Part shown: piece after piece, positions 1-9,150 of the stretch
Layout of the letters: each line of letters begins with the position of its first letter
Numbering within the stretch: position 1 is the stretch's first letter
Assembly: GCF_900129225.1 (NCBI RefSeq)
Contig: NZ_FQUG01000002.1
Coordinates: 186,001 to 250,000 of the forward strand
Length of the DNA: 64,000 bases
Direction of reading: 5' to 3'
Source of the DNA: Schwartzia succinivorans DSM 10502
GTDB lineage: Bacteria > Bacillota > Negativicutes > Selenomonadales > Selenomonadaceae
Program-made: the position numbers and the translations under genes
Notes under the pieces: model-generated
What the model was told of the DNA's origin: nothing
Databases searched by the model: none
The model's input: only the letters and a program-made list of their open reading frames with translations

Positions 1-2
1 TC

Positions 3-1526
3 TGCAGGAAAAATGCAAAGAAACGTTTTCAAAATGGAAATTTTCGCTCGGCACTTCGCTTTTTAGAAGAAGCGTATGCTATTGAGAAAAGTGAAGAAAT
101 GGCATATATCCGCGGCGTTTCTCTATGGAAAAATGAGCGACTGCAGGATGCCCTGGATATTGCAGCAGAATGGCTGGATGATTCTAAGCTCAGAGAAACC
201 TTAACCAAGGAGCAGCTTTACGCGTGGTGTGACCTTAGGGCACTCACTGCAGGACATGCAGACCATGAAAATACGGAAAAATATCTTCTTGAGCGCATTG
301 AAGCATCAAAGCCTTTGGCTTTGGAAACACAGACAGGAGCTTATGGCCAGTGGCTGTTGTCCTTCAACGCAAAGGATGTAAATGAAAAGGAGCTTTTTCA
401 AAAGCACTGTGGATATCAGAAGCTTTTTGATGGTATAACGCCTTTAAAGCCGAAGAACCGTAATCACGGTAAGCTGCGCATAGGTTATTTGTCGCCGAAC
501 CTTAATCATCACGTCATGGAGTATTTTGTCTGGCCATTTTTTGAGTGCTGCGACCGTGAAAAATTTGAAATTTACGGGTATAACACCGGGAAAATTGATG
601 ACAGGACAGAGACGCTCAAGAGCTTTGCGAAGGGCTGGCATAATCTTGAAGGAAAAACGGCATGGGAAATTGCTGAAACAGTCCGCAGGGATGAAATAGA
701 TGTTTTGGTTGAGCTTGGGGGACATACCTCAAAGAGCGGGCTTGCGGCATTTGCATACAAGCCTGCGCCTGTACAGATATCGGGGCTTGGATATATGGCG
801 ACCACGGGACTCACTGAGACAGATTATTTCATAACCGACGGATTTATTGACCCGCTCGGGATGAATGATGAATATTTTACTGAAAAGCTTTTGAGGTTGA
901 CAAGTCAGTTCTGCTATCGTCCAAGACCGAATCTGCCGGAGAGCAAAGGTGTGCCGTGCAAGGCTAACGGTTATGTAACCTTTGGGGTATTCAATAATTA
1001 TCTTAAAATTACAGATGAAATGCTCTGCGTGTGGAAAAAAATAATGGATATAGTTCCAAATTCCATAATGCTTTTCAAGAGTGAAAGCTATTCTGTGCCG
1101 GAAATGGTGTTGAAGTCGCTGGATCGTATGGAAAAGTTGGGAATGGATATAGGAAGAATTATATTGGAGGGTGCAAGCCCTGACTATATGGAGAGGTATC
1201 TCAACGTGGATATTGCCCTTGATACATATCCGTATCCGGGTGGAGCAACTACCTGTGACGCTCTTTGGATGGGCGTACCTGTTGTCACGAAATACGGTAC
1301 TCGTCACAGCAGCCGTTTTGCTTATGGGATTTTATCCGAGGTGGGGCTTTCTGAGCTGGCTTCCAAGGATGATGAGGGCTATGTTGAGCGTGCTGTTGGC
1401 CTGGCTAACGATGTGGAGCTTTTGGATGCGCTACACAAAAACATACGCGGAATGATGCAGAATTCAAATCTTATGAATGAGAAAACATATATGAAGGAGG
1501 TGGAAAAGCTGTATGAAGAAGTTTGA
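3..1526 (+). CDS. SPINDLY/OGT-like glycosyltransferase (GT41), 5' end outside window
   Basis: Likely cytoplasmic transfer of a sugar (GlcNAc in the family) from UDP-sugar to Ser/Thr of a protein. The frame is open to the left edge: codons 3-98 have no stop and read as TPR-like helix (NGNFRSALRFLEEAY), so the ATG at 99 is internal and the true start lies upstream. GT41 signatures counted from that ATG: LRIGYLSPN near 125, the ELGGHT block and KPAPVQ near 205-225, a MLFKS lysine segment near 325, and the nucleotide-binding YPYPGGATTC and GTRHSSR blocks near 380-405. It overlaps the next GT41 gene by 14 bases, so the two are probably co-translated. Family assignment is firm; acceptor and sugar are unknown. 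Confidence 0.88.
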   Translation, partial: CRKNAKKRFQNGNFRSALRFLEEAYAIEKSEEMAYIRGVSLWKNERLQDALDIAAEWLDDSKLRETLTKEQLYAWCDLRALTAGHADHENTEKYLLERIEASKPLALETQTGAYGQWLLSFNAKDVNEKELFQKHCGYQKLFDGITPLKPKNRNHGKLRIGYLSPNLNHHVMEYFVWPFFECCDREKFEIYGYNTGKIDDRTETLKSFAKGWHNLEGKTAWEIAETVRRDEIDVLVELGGHTSKSGLAAFAYKPAPVQISGLGYMATTGLTETDYFITDGFIDPLGMNDEYFTEKLLRLTSQFCYRPRPNLPESKGVPCKANGYVTFGVFNNYLKITDEMLCVWKKIMDIVPNSIMLFKSESYSVPEMVLKSLDRMEKLGMDIGRIILEGASPDYMERYLNVDIALDTYPYPGGATTCDALWMGVPVVTKYGTRHSSRFAYGILSEVGLSELASKDDEGYVERAVGLANDVELLDALHKNIRGMMQNSNLMNEKTYMKEVEKLYEEV

Positions 1527-2982
1527 TAAAGATGACGTGGAGAAAATCTATGCAAAGGCGAAGAAACTTCATGACGAAGGCAAATATGAAGAGGCTTTGG
1601 CGATCTTGCATGATATGCAAATAGATAACCTTCCGATGGAAAAACGTTGGGCGTTTTATGAAGCGAAAGGTATGTGCCAGATTGGCATAGATAAAATCCG
1701 TGAAGGAGTAGAAAATCTTAGAAATGCGTTGTTTTCACCTGAAGGCATGCCGCTTCTTTCCCAGCGCAGGATAGCCAGCAACTACTTTATTAATCTTCAT
1801 TACATCGATGGAATATCAGATAAGGATATGTTTGATGCCCATACTTTATACAATCAGATGTTTTTGAAAAATATAGCTTTTCCACACAAAAAGCAGGCAA
1901 AAATGAAGCTTCGGATAGGATATCTTTCTCCAAATCTAATGACACATATTGTGTTGAATTTTGCCATCCAGCTTTTTTCAGCTTATGACAGGGAACGCTT
2001 TGAGGTATACCTTTATCAGACAGGGGGGCGTCATGACGAGGTATCGGACTGGCTTATGAATATGACGGACGGCTGGCGGGACCTTTCAGGACTCAATGCT
2101 CATGAAGCAGCACAGAAAATATATGACGATGGAATAGATATTCTTTTTGATTTGGCAGGGCATACAGAGGGTGGCGCAACACTTCAGATATGTGCGTATA
2201 AGCCTGCGCCTGTACAGCTTTGCGGCATCGGCTGGTTCGATACCACGGGACTTTCTGCTATAGATTATTTTTTGAGTGACAATTACTGCGATCCACCGGA
2301 AAATGATGCGCTGTTCACGGAGAAACTTATCCGACTGCCGCACAGCCATTTTTGTTATACTCCTCCTGAAACAGTTTTAAAGTGCAAGGCTGAGTATCAT
2401 GTACATTCGCCCATTGTGTTTGGCAGCTTTAATAATTTCGACAAGATTACAGATGAAATGCTCCGCACATGGAAGCGTCTGCTGCAAATAGTGCCGGGGT
2501 CGAAGCTGCTGCTTAAAAATGTATACCGTACAATTGACCGCGTGGAGCGAATGAAGAAGCGTCTTTTGAATATGGGGTTTGAAAAAGAGCAGATTGATAT
2601 ACGCCCCGGGACTGCATCATATTTGGACGAATATATGGATATGGATATTGCCCTTGACACGTATCCTTACCCTGGAGGCGGTACTACCTGCGAGGCGCTC
2701 TATATGGGCGTTCCCGTGGTCACACGTTATGGGCAGCGGCACGGTTCACGTTTCGGGTATAGTCTGCTGAAGAATATGGGACTTGGAGAGCTTACGGCAT
2801 CATCGGAAGAAGAATATATACGAATTGCAGCTGCGCTGGCAGGAGACAGAGAGCTCCTGGAGGGGCTTCACGCATCGCTTCGCACTATGATGCAGAAATC
2901 TCCGTTGATGGACGCAAGAGGCTATGTGCGTGATGTTGAGGCCGCCTATGAAAAAATATGGAAAGAGTGGCTCAATTCTTGA
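1513..2982 (+). CDS. SPINDLY/OGT-like glycosyltransferase (GT41)
   Basis: Second of three GT41 paralogues. The N-terminal ~130 residues are helical and TPR-like (HDEGKYEEALAIL). The catalytic half starts at LRIGYLSPNLM near 135 and carries DLAGHTEGG and YKPAPVQ near 215-235, FGSFNNFDKITDEMLR near 305, LLLKN near 335, and YPYPGGGTTC and GQRHGSRFGYS near 385-415. The start overlaps the upstream stop by 14 bases and is preceded by GGAGGTGG within the upstream gene. It is presumably cytoplasmic and acts on protein Ser/Thr. An acceptor such as flagellin is inferred from the soluble nature of the whole cluster; no acceptor gene is in view. Confidence 0.9.
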   Translation: MKKFDKDDVEKIYAKAKKLHDEGKYEEALAILHDMQIDNLPMEKRWAFYEAKGMCQIGIDKIREGVENLRNALFSPEGMPLLSQRRIASNYFINLHYIDGISDKDMFDAHTLYNQMFLKNIAFPHKKQAKMKLRIGYLSPNLMTHIVLNFAIQLFSAYDRERFEVYLYQTGGRHDEVSDWLMNMTDGWRDLSGLNAHEAAQKIYDDGIDILFDLAGHTEGGATLQICAYKPAPVQLCGIGWFDTTGLSAIDYFLSDNYCDPPENDALFTEKLIRLPHSHFCYTPPETVLKCKAEYHVHSPIVFGSFNNFDKITDEMLRTWKRLLQIVPGSKLLLKNVYRTIDRVERMKKRLLNMGFEKEQIDIRPGTASYLDEYMDMDIALDTYPYPGGGTTCEALYMGVPVVTRYGQRHGSRFGYSLLKNMGLGELTASSEEEYIRIAAALAGDRELLEGLHASLRTMMQKSPLMDARGYVRDVEAAYEKIWKEWLNS

Positions 2983-2995
2983 ATGAAAGAAGGAA

Positions 2996-3028
2996 TTTAC
3001 AGCTTTTTATAGAATTTAATAATATTAT
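2996..3028 (+). promoter_or_regulatory. possible sigma-A promoter before the TPR gene
   Basis: TTTACA at 2996-3001, an 18-base spacer, then TAATAT (3020-3025) in a short AT-rich gap between the second GT41 gene and the TPR gene. Seen by eye only; AT-rich DNA gives such matches by chance. Confidence 0.3.
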
Positions 3029-3058
3029 AGATAAATTTGAAAGCTGGGAGGCTGCATC

Positions 3059-4141
3059 ATGGGAAAAGCATCTCGTCAAATGAAGAAAAAGCAAAAAAAT
3101 AAAGAGGAACAGGCGATAAATATGGCAAACAGGGAAACAGAGGAAAAGCTCAGAGAGCAGATGGAGCACGGTGAGTATGAAAAGGCAATAGAGACAATCG
3201 CCGAGCTTGTACAGGCAGGGGATGTAAAGCCGGAGTTCATGTATGATGCGGCGTACTCGTATTTCATGGCAGGAGATTATGACCGTTCGGCAAACTGGGT
3301 GACGAATACGTTAACGGCAGACCCGGGACATATTGATGCCCGTATCCTCTTGGCCAGACTCTGTATTTTGCAGGACCGCCCTGATGACGGACTTGCTGTT
3401 TTCGATTTCATACTTGAAAATTATGGGACGGCTCTTTCTGATGAGAAAAAGGAAGAAATTGAGGAAATCGTCGCCTTCTACGGGAGAAACGAAAAAGCAA
3501 AAATTGTTCGGGATTATCCGCATATCGCAAAATTCCTGCATCTTGACGGAGAAAAAGCAGAACCGGAGGATAAGGCAGCTGCTCTTCTCAGCAGCCTGAA
3601 GGCAAAGGTAGCCGAGGCAAGTGAAAAAGCGTCTCAGGTAAAGGAACAGGCTGCAGCTGTCAAGGATAAGGCTGTTGAAGCCGTTGCGGGTGCTGCGGAT
3701 GCCGCAGCAGATGCGGCAGCGAAGAAGCCTGCGGATATACTGCAGGCACTTCGTGCAAAGCTGGCTGAGGCAAAGGAAGAGGCAGGAGAGAAAATTGCCG
3801 GGGCGGTTTCTAAGCCTGCAGCAGAGCCAAAGGTTGCGACGCAGGATTCTGAGTCTCATACGGCTGCGGAGTTAATGCTCCGTGAGGTCGAAGCACAGAA
3901 TGCAGGGGCTGCACGCAAGATTGAGATGCTTAACTCCTTTGCGGGAGGACTTTATCTGGAGCGTGACCTTAAGGGCGCGGAGCTTCTGCTTTCGGAGGCT
4001 TTGAAGACGGATGCTCAGTCGGATTATACGCTTCGCAATATGGCGCTTTTGCAGCTTGAAATGGGAAACAGGGAAAGAGCGCTGAAATTTGCTTCCCTTA
4101 TGAAGCAGGCAGATTTTCTTCTGCTCCGAACACTAAGATAA
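3059..4141 (+). CDS. TPR protein with alanine-rich coiled-coil linker
   Basis: 360 residues, no signal peptide. Order: a highly basic N-terminus (MGKASRQMKKKQKNK); a TPR block at about 35-140 (GEYEKAIETIAEL, AGDYDRSANWV); an Ala/Lys/Glu-rich predicted coiled coil at about 175-265 with repeated AEASEKA/AAADAAA patterns; and a second TPR-like pair at the C-terminus (LERDLKGAELLLSEAL, GNRERALKFASLM). No catalytic motif is visible. The start is set by GGGAGG eight bases upstream. Lying between GT41 genes, it may be a scaffold or acceptor-presenting adaptor for the glycosyltransferases (inference). A hairpin follows at 4154-4178. Confidence 0.85.
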   Translation: MGKASRQMKKKQKNKEEQAINMANRETEEKLREQMEHGEYEKAIETIAELVQAGDVKPEFMYDAAYSYFMAGDYDRSANWVTNTLTADPGHIDARILLARLCILQDRPDDGLAVFDFILENYGTALSDEKKEEIEEIVAFYGRNEKAKIVRDYPHIAKFLHLDGEKAEPEDKAAALLSSLKAKVAEASEKASQVKEQAAAVKDKAVEAVAGAADAAADAAAKKPADILQALRAKLAEAKEEAGEKIAGAVSKPAAEPKVATQDSESHTAAELMLREVEAQNAGAARKIEMLNSFAGGLYLERDLKGAELLLSEALKTDAQSDYTLRNMALLQLEMGNRERALKFASLMKQADFLLLRTLR

Positions 4142-4153
4142 TAAAGATGAAGC

Positions 4154-4178
4154 TGCGGTAAAATGACATTTTACCGCA
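4154..4178 (+). terminator. hairpin, possible weak terminator
   Basis: Perfect 11-bp inverted repeat around a 3-base GAC loop (arms TGCGGTAAAAT and ATTTTACCGCA), 13 bases after the TPR gene stop. It is not followed by a clear T-run, so it may be an attenuator, RNA-processing hairpin or operator rather than a classical terminator. Confidence 0.45.
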
Positions 4179-4292
4179 TGTCTTCGTTACGCAGGTTTTG
4201 ATGAAATAATCAGAGCCTGCTTTCTCTATCTTAGGAACATGAAGGAAGACTTAGCGTACCAATTCATATTTCCAAGGGAAAAGGATGTTAGG

Positions 4293-5900
4293 ATGGATCC
4301 GCAGAAAAGGCAGATTCTGCTGCAAAATATAAAACTATACGATAGTGCGCTGGCTGCATGGGAAAAGAAAGACCTGGCTGAGGCGAGAAGGCTGCTTAAA
4401 GAAATGAAGGCGCAGACTGATGTGGGAACACTGCCGGCGTTTCTTTTGGAGGCGTATGTTGAGCGTGACAGTGGACGTCCTATCAGCGAGCTTGCGGTTT
4501 TGCAGCAGATTATTGCGCTTTTTGAAGGCCAGTCGGACCCGCTTTTATCTACAGCGTGGAGCCTTTTGGGGAGCACTCTTTCCTCAATTGGAGAAAATTC
4601 GCTGGCATTCAGTGCGTTTCGAAAAGCGGCGGAGACTGAGAGAGACTCTTCGCTGAAGTTGGTAGAGTACAGCAATGCGCTTTTTACCCTTAACCATCAG
4701 CCCAACATCCGTGCCATGACAATGCGCAGATATTACCGTGGGTATAGGTTGATGCTTCGAAATATTGAACCGATGAAGCGGTGCTGGTACGGTCATAAAA
4801 GACTGAGAGTGGGCTTTCTTTCCGGGGATTTCAGAACTCACCCAGTTGCGTGGTTTGTGTATGCGCTCCTTAGGTATATGAACCGTGAGAAATTTGAAGT
4901 TTTCTGCTATGCGGTCAAACAGGAAAATGATACCATTACCGAAAAGTTGAAGGCGTGCGCGGATAAATGGCGCGACATAGAAACAAAGGACTGGAAGTCA
5001 ATTGCCGATAAAATAAAGGGGGATGAGATAGATATACTCTTTGACCTTACAGGACATACAGAGACCAGCTGTCTCCCTGTTCTTGCGTATCAGCCTGCTC
5101 CTGTGCAGCTTACCGGCATTGGATACATGAACAGCAGCGGAATGGCAAATGTTGACGGATTTCTGTCGGATATTTACTGTTCGCCTAAGGAACGGGATGC
5201 TTTCTTTACGGAAACTATGCTGCGGCTTCCACATTCACATTTCTGCTATACAAAGCCCTATGCTTTTCCGGATATTGTACAGAAACCGCCATGTATGCGC
5301 GGCGGGCGCGTGACCTTCGGATGCTTCAATAATTTCTCCAAGATTACGGATGAAATGCTCAGGGCATGGAGTGAAATCCTGAGGCGTGTACCACGGTCAA
5401 GACTGCTTTTGAAGCAGAAGATATTTAATTCCGAGGAAGGAAGACAGTATGCAAGGGAGAGAATTGCACAGGCAGGAATCGACCTTGCATCAGTAGAATG
5501 CCGTGGCTTCAGTACAAATTATCTGGATGAATACAACGATATGGACATAGCACTGGATACATCACCATACACAGGCGGCCTGACAACATGTGAGACACTC
5601 TATATGGGAGTTCCTGTAGTTACACTGATAGGAAATCGCCACGGCGCACGGTTTGGCTACAGTATGCTCATGAATGTGGGCATAGGAGAGCTTGCTGCGG
5701 CGGATATGCGCTCTTATGTGGATATTGCCGTTGCATTGGCATCATCACCGGAATATCTCTTTATCCTGCATCAAAGACTCAGGGGAATGGTTCAGCAGAG
5801 TCCGTTGATGGATGGACCCGGTTATGCCCATGATGTTGGTAATCTTCTGCAGGAGTTTTATGAGGTGTGTCGAAGGAAAAGGACGGAGGTAAAGGAATGA
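4293..5900 (+). CDS. SPINDLY/OGT-like glycosyltransferase (GT41)
   Basis: Third GT41 paralogue, about 535 residues. A helical N-terminal region of about 165 residues is followed by the catalytic half: LRVGFLSGDFRTHPVAWF, FDLTGHTETS with YQPAPVQ, FGCFNNFSKITDEMLR, LLLKQK, and SPYTGGLTTC with GNRHGARFGYS. Two starts are possible. ATG 4239 has AGGA only two bases away. ATG 4293 has AAGGA at good spacing and is preferred, although the frame is open from 4239. The stop overlaps the next start as ATGA. Sequence divergence from the two upstream copies (for example LSGD instead of LSPN) suggests a different acceptor or donor (inference). Confidence 0.88.
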   Translation: MDPQKRQILLQNIKLYDSALAAWEKKDLAEARRLLKEMKAQTDVGTLPAFLLEAYVERDSGRPISELAVLQQIIALFEGQSDPLLSTAWSLLGSTLSSIGENSLAFSAFRKAAETERDSSLKLVEYSNALFTLNHQPNIRAMTMRRYYRGYRLMLRNIEPMKRCWYGHKRLRVGFLSGDFRTHPVAWFVYALLRYMNREKFEVFCYAVKQENDTITEKLKACADKWRDIETKDWKSIADKIKGDEIDILFDLTGHTETSCLPVLAYQPAPVQLTGIGYMNSSGMANVDGFLSDIYCSPKERDAFFTETMLRLPHSHFCYTKPYAFPDIVQKPPCMRGGRVTFGCFNNFSKITDEMLRAWSEILRRVPRSRLLLKQKIFNSEEGRQYARERIAQAGIDLASVECRGFSTNYLDEYNDMDIALDTSPYTGGLTTCETLYMGVPVVTLIGNRHGARFGYSMLMNVGIGELAAADMRSYVDIAVALASSPEYLFILHQRLRGMVQQSPLMDGPGYAHDVGNLLQEFYEVCRRKRTEVKE

Positions 5901-6718
5901 AAAAGAGGACGACATTCGGACTGATGAAATTTCTTGCATCCTCTGATGAACCTATTTCTTTTTTAGTAGTGGAAAGCCTTGAATATCTTCCTCTTATTCG
6001 AAGAGCATTTCCCAATGCTGAACTTGCTGCGGTGACGGAAAATGAGGATGCACCGAGGGAAAAAGAGTGGGAAGACCTTAATGTCTCATGGGAAATTCTC
6101 GATTATACGGCAGAACCACTGCCGTTTCCAAAGGAGAGTTTTGATTATATCCTATCAGAGCATCTTCTTGAGCTTGCGGGTAACCCACAGGACATAGCGG
6201 CAGGCTTCAGCAGATTTATTAAACCCATCGGGGCACTTTTGACAAGCTTTGAAAATATACGCTGGTGGAAAATATTGGACAATCTTAGGGATGGCCATTT
6301 TTACGCGCTGGCACACCGTCTTTTCGCAAGAGAGGATTTCAGGACGCTTCTTTATGCGTCATTTTACAAAGAGGTGTCATTTCTCCCTGAAACCAGTCCA
6401 GGACCTGACAAACTGTTGGACGAGCTTGAACGGGCAGGGTTTTCTGACAGAGAGGACATGAACACGGAAAACTGGCTTGTCATAGCACATCGTTCCATGC
6501 AGGAGGTTGCTTCACTGAAGGCACGCTATACGCCTAAAATACGTAGACAGCTTGTAACACTGCTGCGCCGCATTGAGTACGGTATAGATTTGAAGGAGAA
6601 TCGTGAAAGCCTGAAAAGGTTGTGTGAAACAGCGCATATTGACGAAGCGTATGTAAGAGCTTTCGTAGACCAGACCATCGTTTGGAAAGAACAGTTTGCG
6701 AAGAATATTCGGGAATAA
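5897..6718 (+). CDS. class I SAM-dependent methyltransferase-like protein
   Basis: About 273 residues. Start ATG 5897 overlaps the upstream stop (ATGA) and has GGAGGTAAAGGA before it, which beats an in-frame codon 30 bases earlier. The first ~130 residues show the Methyltransf_11 pattern: a degenerate glycine-poor motif I (FLVVESLEYL), an acidic beta-2 loop (AVTENED), then LPFPKESFDYILSEHLLE and the GFSRFIKPIGALLTS strand. The C-terminal half is helical and unassigned. Similar small methyltransferases are common beside flagellin-modification genes. The weak SAM glycine loop means it could be a non-catalytic relative. Confidence 0.7.
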   Translation: MKKRTTFGLMKFLASSDEPISFLVVESLEYLPLIRRAFPNAELAAVTENEDAPREKEWEDLNVSWEILDYTAEPLPFPKESFDYILSEHLLELAGNPQDIAAGFSRFIKPIGALLTSFENIRWWKILDNLRDGHFYALAHRLFAREDFRTLLYASFYKEVSFLPETSPGPDKLLDELERAGFSDREDMNTENWLVIAHRSMQEVASLKARYTPKIRRQLVTLLRRIEYGIDLKENRESLKRLCETAHIDEAYVRAFVDQTIVWKEQFAKNIRE

Positions 6719-6744
6719 ATCCCTGTTGAGCCGGAGATGAAAAT

Positions 6745-8088
6745 ATGACGGATAAATCGGTTGTCATTGTGATTCCAATTTATAAGGACAAATTATCGCC
6801 CACAGAGGTAATAGCGCTGAAACAGCTTAACAAAATTCTTGGAAAATATCCGCGTGTTTTCGTTGCGCCCCAATCCTTGGTGTTCGATTTTGGAAGTCTG
6901 GGAGAAGGTATTGGGGTTGAACGGTTTGAGGATCATTGGTTTCAGAGTGTTACCTCCTACAGCTGTCTTATGATGCAGAAGGATTTTTACGCACGGTTTT
7001 CTGCATATGAATATATGCTCTTGTATCAGCTGGATGTATTTGTATTTTCTGATCGTCTTAAAGAATTCTGTGATATGCGCTTTGATTATATTGGAGCTCC
7101 TATCGGAAGGTTTGCACCATTTTGGCACGCTATCGGGGCGAGGGTAGGAAATGGCGGTTTTTCCCTGAGAAGGATTCCTTCCGTGATTCGTGTTCTTGAT
7201 GACATTGACAGGATTATTGCAGATACTCCGTTTGTACATACTTTTATTCTCGCAGAGGATATTTTCTTTGCATACTGTGGGGTACGGGATGATATTGAAT
7301 TTAAAGTCGCGGATATTGACACAGCGTTCGGTTTTTCCGTTCAGGAGAATACACGTCATATCTTTAAAAAAATTCAAAGGGGATGGCGTCCGTTTGGATG
7401 TCATGGTTGGAGCCGCATAGAGCAGGATTTTTGGTGGCCTGTGATAGAAGAACATGGGTACACTATGCCGGGAAAAACTGGCGGTTTGCCTGTCTATACT
7501 CATGCGCTTTGCCATAATTACCTTTCTGGACGTAGGGTGATAGATTTGCAGCCGGTATGGGGATGGCTGCAAAGGGGAGAAAGTCTCCGCTTGACAGAAT
7601 TTTGGAATGAAGTACTTTCAAAATTTCCTGAAAGTCATGATGTGTGGGACGGAAGACTGGAGGAGCTTACCCTCTTGTGGTGTGCAGCCCTGGAGGGCGT
7701 GCTTCGTGGAAGATTCCCTAAAGATACTGACAGAGAGCCGATATTGGAGGCAGTTCGCAGAGCTATGCTTAAAGGTGAAGCGAAAAAATATCTGTGGGAA
7801 ATGTGGGACACGATGCTTCCTATACTTGGAAGGGAGCCTTATCCGGTGAAGGATGCAATAATAAAACTTGTGCTTGAGAAAAAGCTTGAGAAGTTCGTAA
7901 TGCTGGAGCAGGAGAAAATAGATAAGCTTCTGCGTGAAAAGGGGCAAATGCCCGAAAGGCAGTATAACATTGAGCGGCAGGTTCGCATGCAGGCAGGACA
8001 GAAGCTTTTTGAAAAGGCAATTGAGTGGAATATTTCCACGGAGAATGAACTTTGGAAAAAATACGGATCTGAAGTAATAAACCTTTGA
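6745..8088 (+). CDS. DUF5672 (glycosyltransferase-like) protein
   Basis: 447 residues, cytoplasmic. The N-terminal ~260 residues match the DUF5672 pattern as I know it: VVIVIPIYKDKLSPTEVIAL at the start, LYQLDVFVFSD (a possible DxD-like acidic site) near 90-105, FDYIGAPI, and the GNGGFSLRR block. The remaining ~190 residues are helical, charged and unassigned. DUF5672 proteins are widespread in surface-glycan clusters and are thought to be GT-A-type glycosyltransferases, but the activity is not established to my knowledge. RBS CCGGAG precedes the ATG. Confidence 0.75.
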   Translation: MTDKSVVIVIPIYKDKLSPTEVIALKQLNKILGKYPRVFVAPQSLVFDFGSLGEGIGVERFEDHWFQSVTSYSCLMMQKDFYARFSAYEYMLLYQLDVFVFSDRLKEFCDMRFDYIGAPIGRFAPFWHAIGARVGNGGFSLRRIPSVIRVLDDIDRIIADTPFVHTFILAEDIFFAYCGVRDDIEFKVADIDTAFGFSVQENTRHIFKKIQRGWRPFGCHGWSRIEQDFWWPVIEEHGYTMPGKTGGLPVYTHALCHNYLSGRRVIDLQPVWGWLQRGESLRLTEFWNEVLSKFPESHDVWDGRLEELTLLWCAALEGVLRGRFPKDTDREPILEAVRRAMLKGEAKKYLWEMWDTMLPILGREPYPVKDAIIKLVLEKKLEKFVMLEQEKIDKLLREKGQMPERQYNIERQVRMQAGQKLFEKAIEWNISTENELWKKYGSEVINL

Positions 8089-8122
8089 TTATAGGTAATT
8101 TTTAGGTGGAGGCAAGAATGAT

Positions 8123-9073
8123 ATGGAAAAAAAGATAAAGAAACCGAAGTTCTTAATAGTTTCACCACACCAGTTCTGGGGAGGACCAGTTGTTCTGCAT
8201 TTATTGTGCCGTATGTTAGCAGATTATGGCTATGAGTCTAAGGTTTTCTTACTGCGTCCTAATGTCAGATATCCTAAATCAAGACAGGAGTTTTTGCAGC
8301 AATATTTACCATTCATGAATAAAAGCTCAGAGCATAAGCTGGACATTCAGGAGGGTGCGGTCAAAGGGTGTGAACTTACTAACTGGCCATATGTTGATGA
8401 TGACACAATCGTGGTCTACCCTGAGGTCATTTTTGGGAATCCGCTGGCTGCCAAGCATGTTGTCAGATGGTTTCTGGGGGCTACAAGACTCAAAGGTGAT
8501 GCTGGAGAACAGCCTTATGGAAAAGATGACTTATTCATCTGCTATCGTGAAATATTTAATGACTATACGCTTAATCCGACTTGTCGGAAAGTGACATTGC
8601 GGCATTTTAACTATAATCTGTATAAGAGAACAAATTATGGTCATCGGGAAGGGAGTTGCTTCATAATTCGAAAGGGGCATATCCGTGCAGATTTGCCTGA
8701 AACAGTACCTGGAATTATAGTAGATAATCTGCCTGATGAGGAAAAAGTAAAAGTTATGAACCAATGCGAATACTGTTATTCTTTTGATACGCAAACATTT
8801 TATTCTGTTGTGGCTGCTGTTTGCGGTTGCGTATCTATAGTCGTTCCTGAGCCTGGGAAAAAAAGGGCAGATTATGTTGCCGGAAATGATAAGAGATTGG
8901 GGATAGCTTTCGGTACTTCGCCTGAGGAAATTGAGTTTGCTGAAAGGACACAGAAGGAATTAAGGGAATGGATAGATTCCTTTGATGTGAATAATCATGA
9001 AAATGTTCGTAAATTTCTTGCCTATTGCCGGGAACATTTTAAGGGGCGTATGGATTCTGGCATTGTTTGGTGA
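8123..9073 (+). CDS. putative GT-B-type glycosyltransferase
   Basis: 316 residues. The N-terminus has the GT4-like opening FLIVSPHQFWGGPVVLHLL followed by a helix and GYESKVFLL. The C-terminal half contains YCYSFDTQTFYSVVAAVCGCVSIVV, which resembles the donor-binding region of GT-B enzymes where a site is judged by a phosphate-contacting glycine/serine segment. No exact family is recognised; it could be a WsaF-like rhamnosyltransferase relative. The ATG at 8123 follows GGTGGAGG; an ATG five bases earlier is in another frame and stops quickly. Base composition turns more AT-rich here than in the preceding genes. Confidence 0.65.
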   Translation: MEKKIKKPKFLIVSPHQFWGGPVVLHLLCRMLADYGYESKVFLLRPNVRYPKSRQEFLQQYLPFMNKSSEHKLDIQEGAVKGCELTNWPYVDDDTIVVYPEVIFGNPLAAKHVVRWFLGATRLKGDAGEQPYGKDDLFICYREIFNDYTLNPTCRKVTLRHFNYNLYKRTNYGHREGSCFIIRKGHIRADLPETVPGIIVDNLPDEEKVKVMNQCEYCYSFDTQTFYSVVAAVCGCVSIVVPEPGKKRADYVAGNDKRLGIAFGTSPEEIEFAERTQKELREWIDSFDVNNHENVRKFLAYCREHFKGRMDSGIVW

Positions 9074-9150
9074 ACCAATATTGTGCTATAAACTTCTGTT
9101 GAGATTTTAGGGCTAAGAAAGTATATCTTGTTTTAATAGGTGAGGTTAAA

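Noticed and set aside
6793-7572. 259-codon open frame on the minus strand
   Set aside because: Antisense to the DUF5672 gene; composition is typical of shadow translation.
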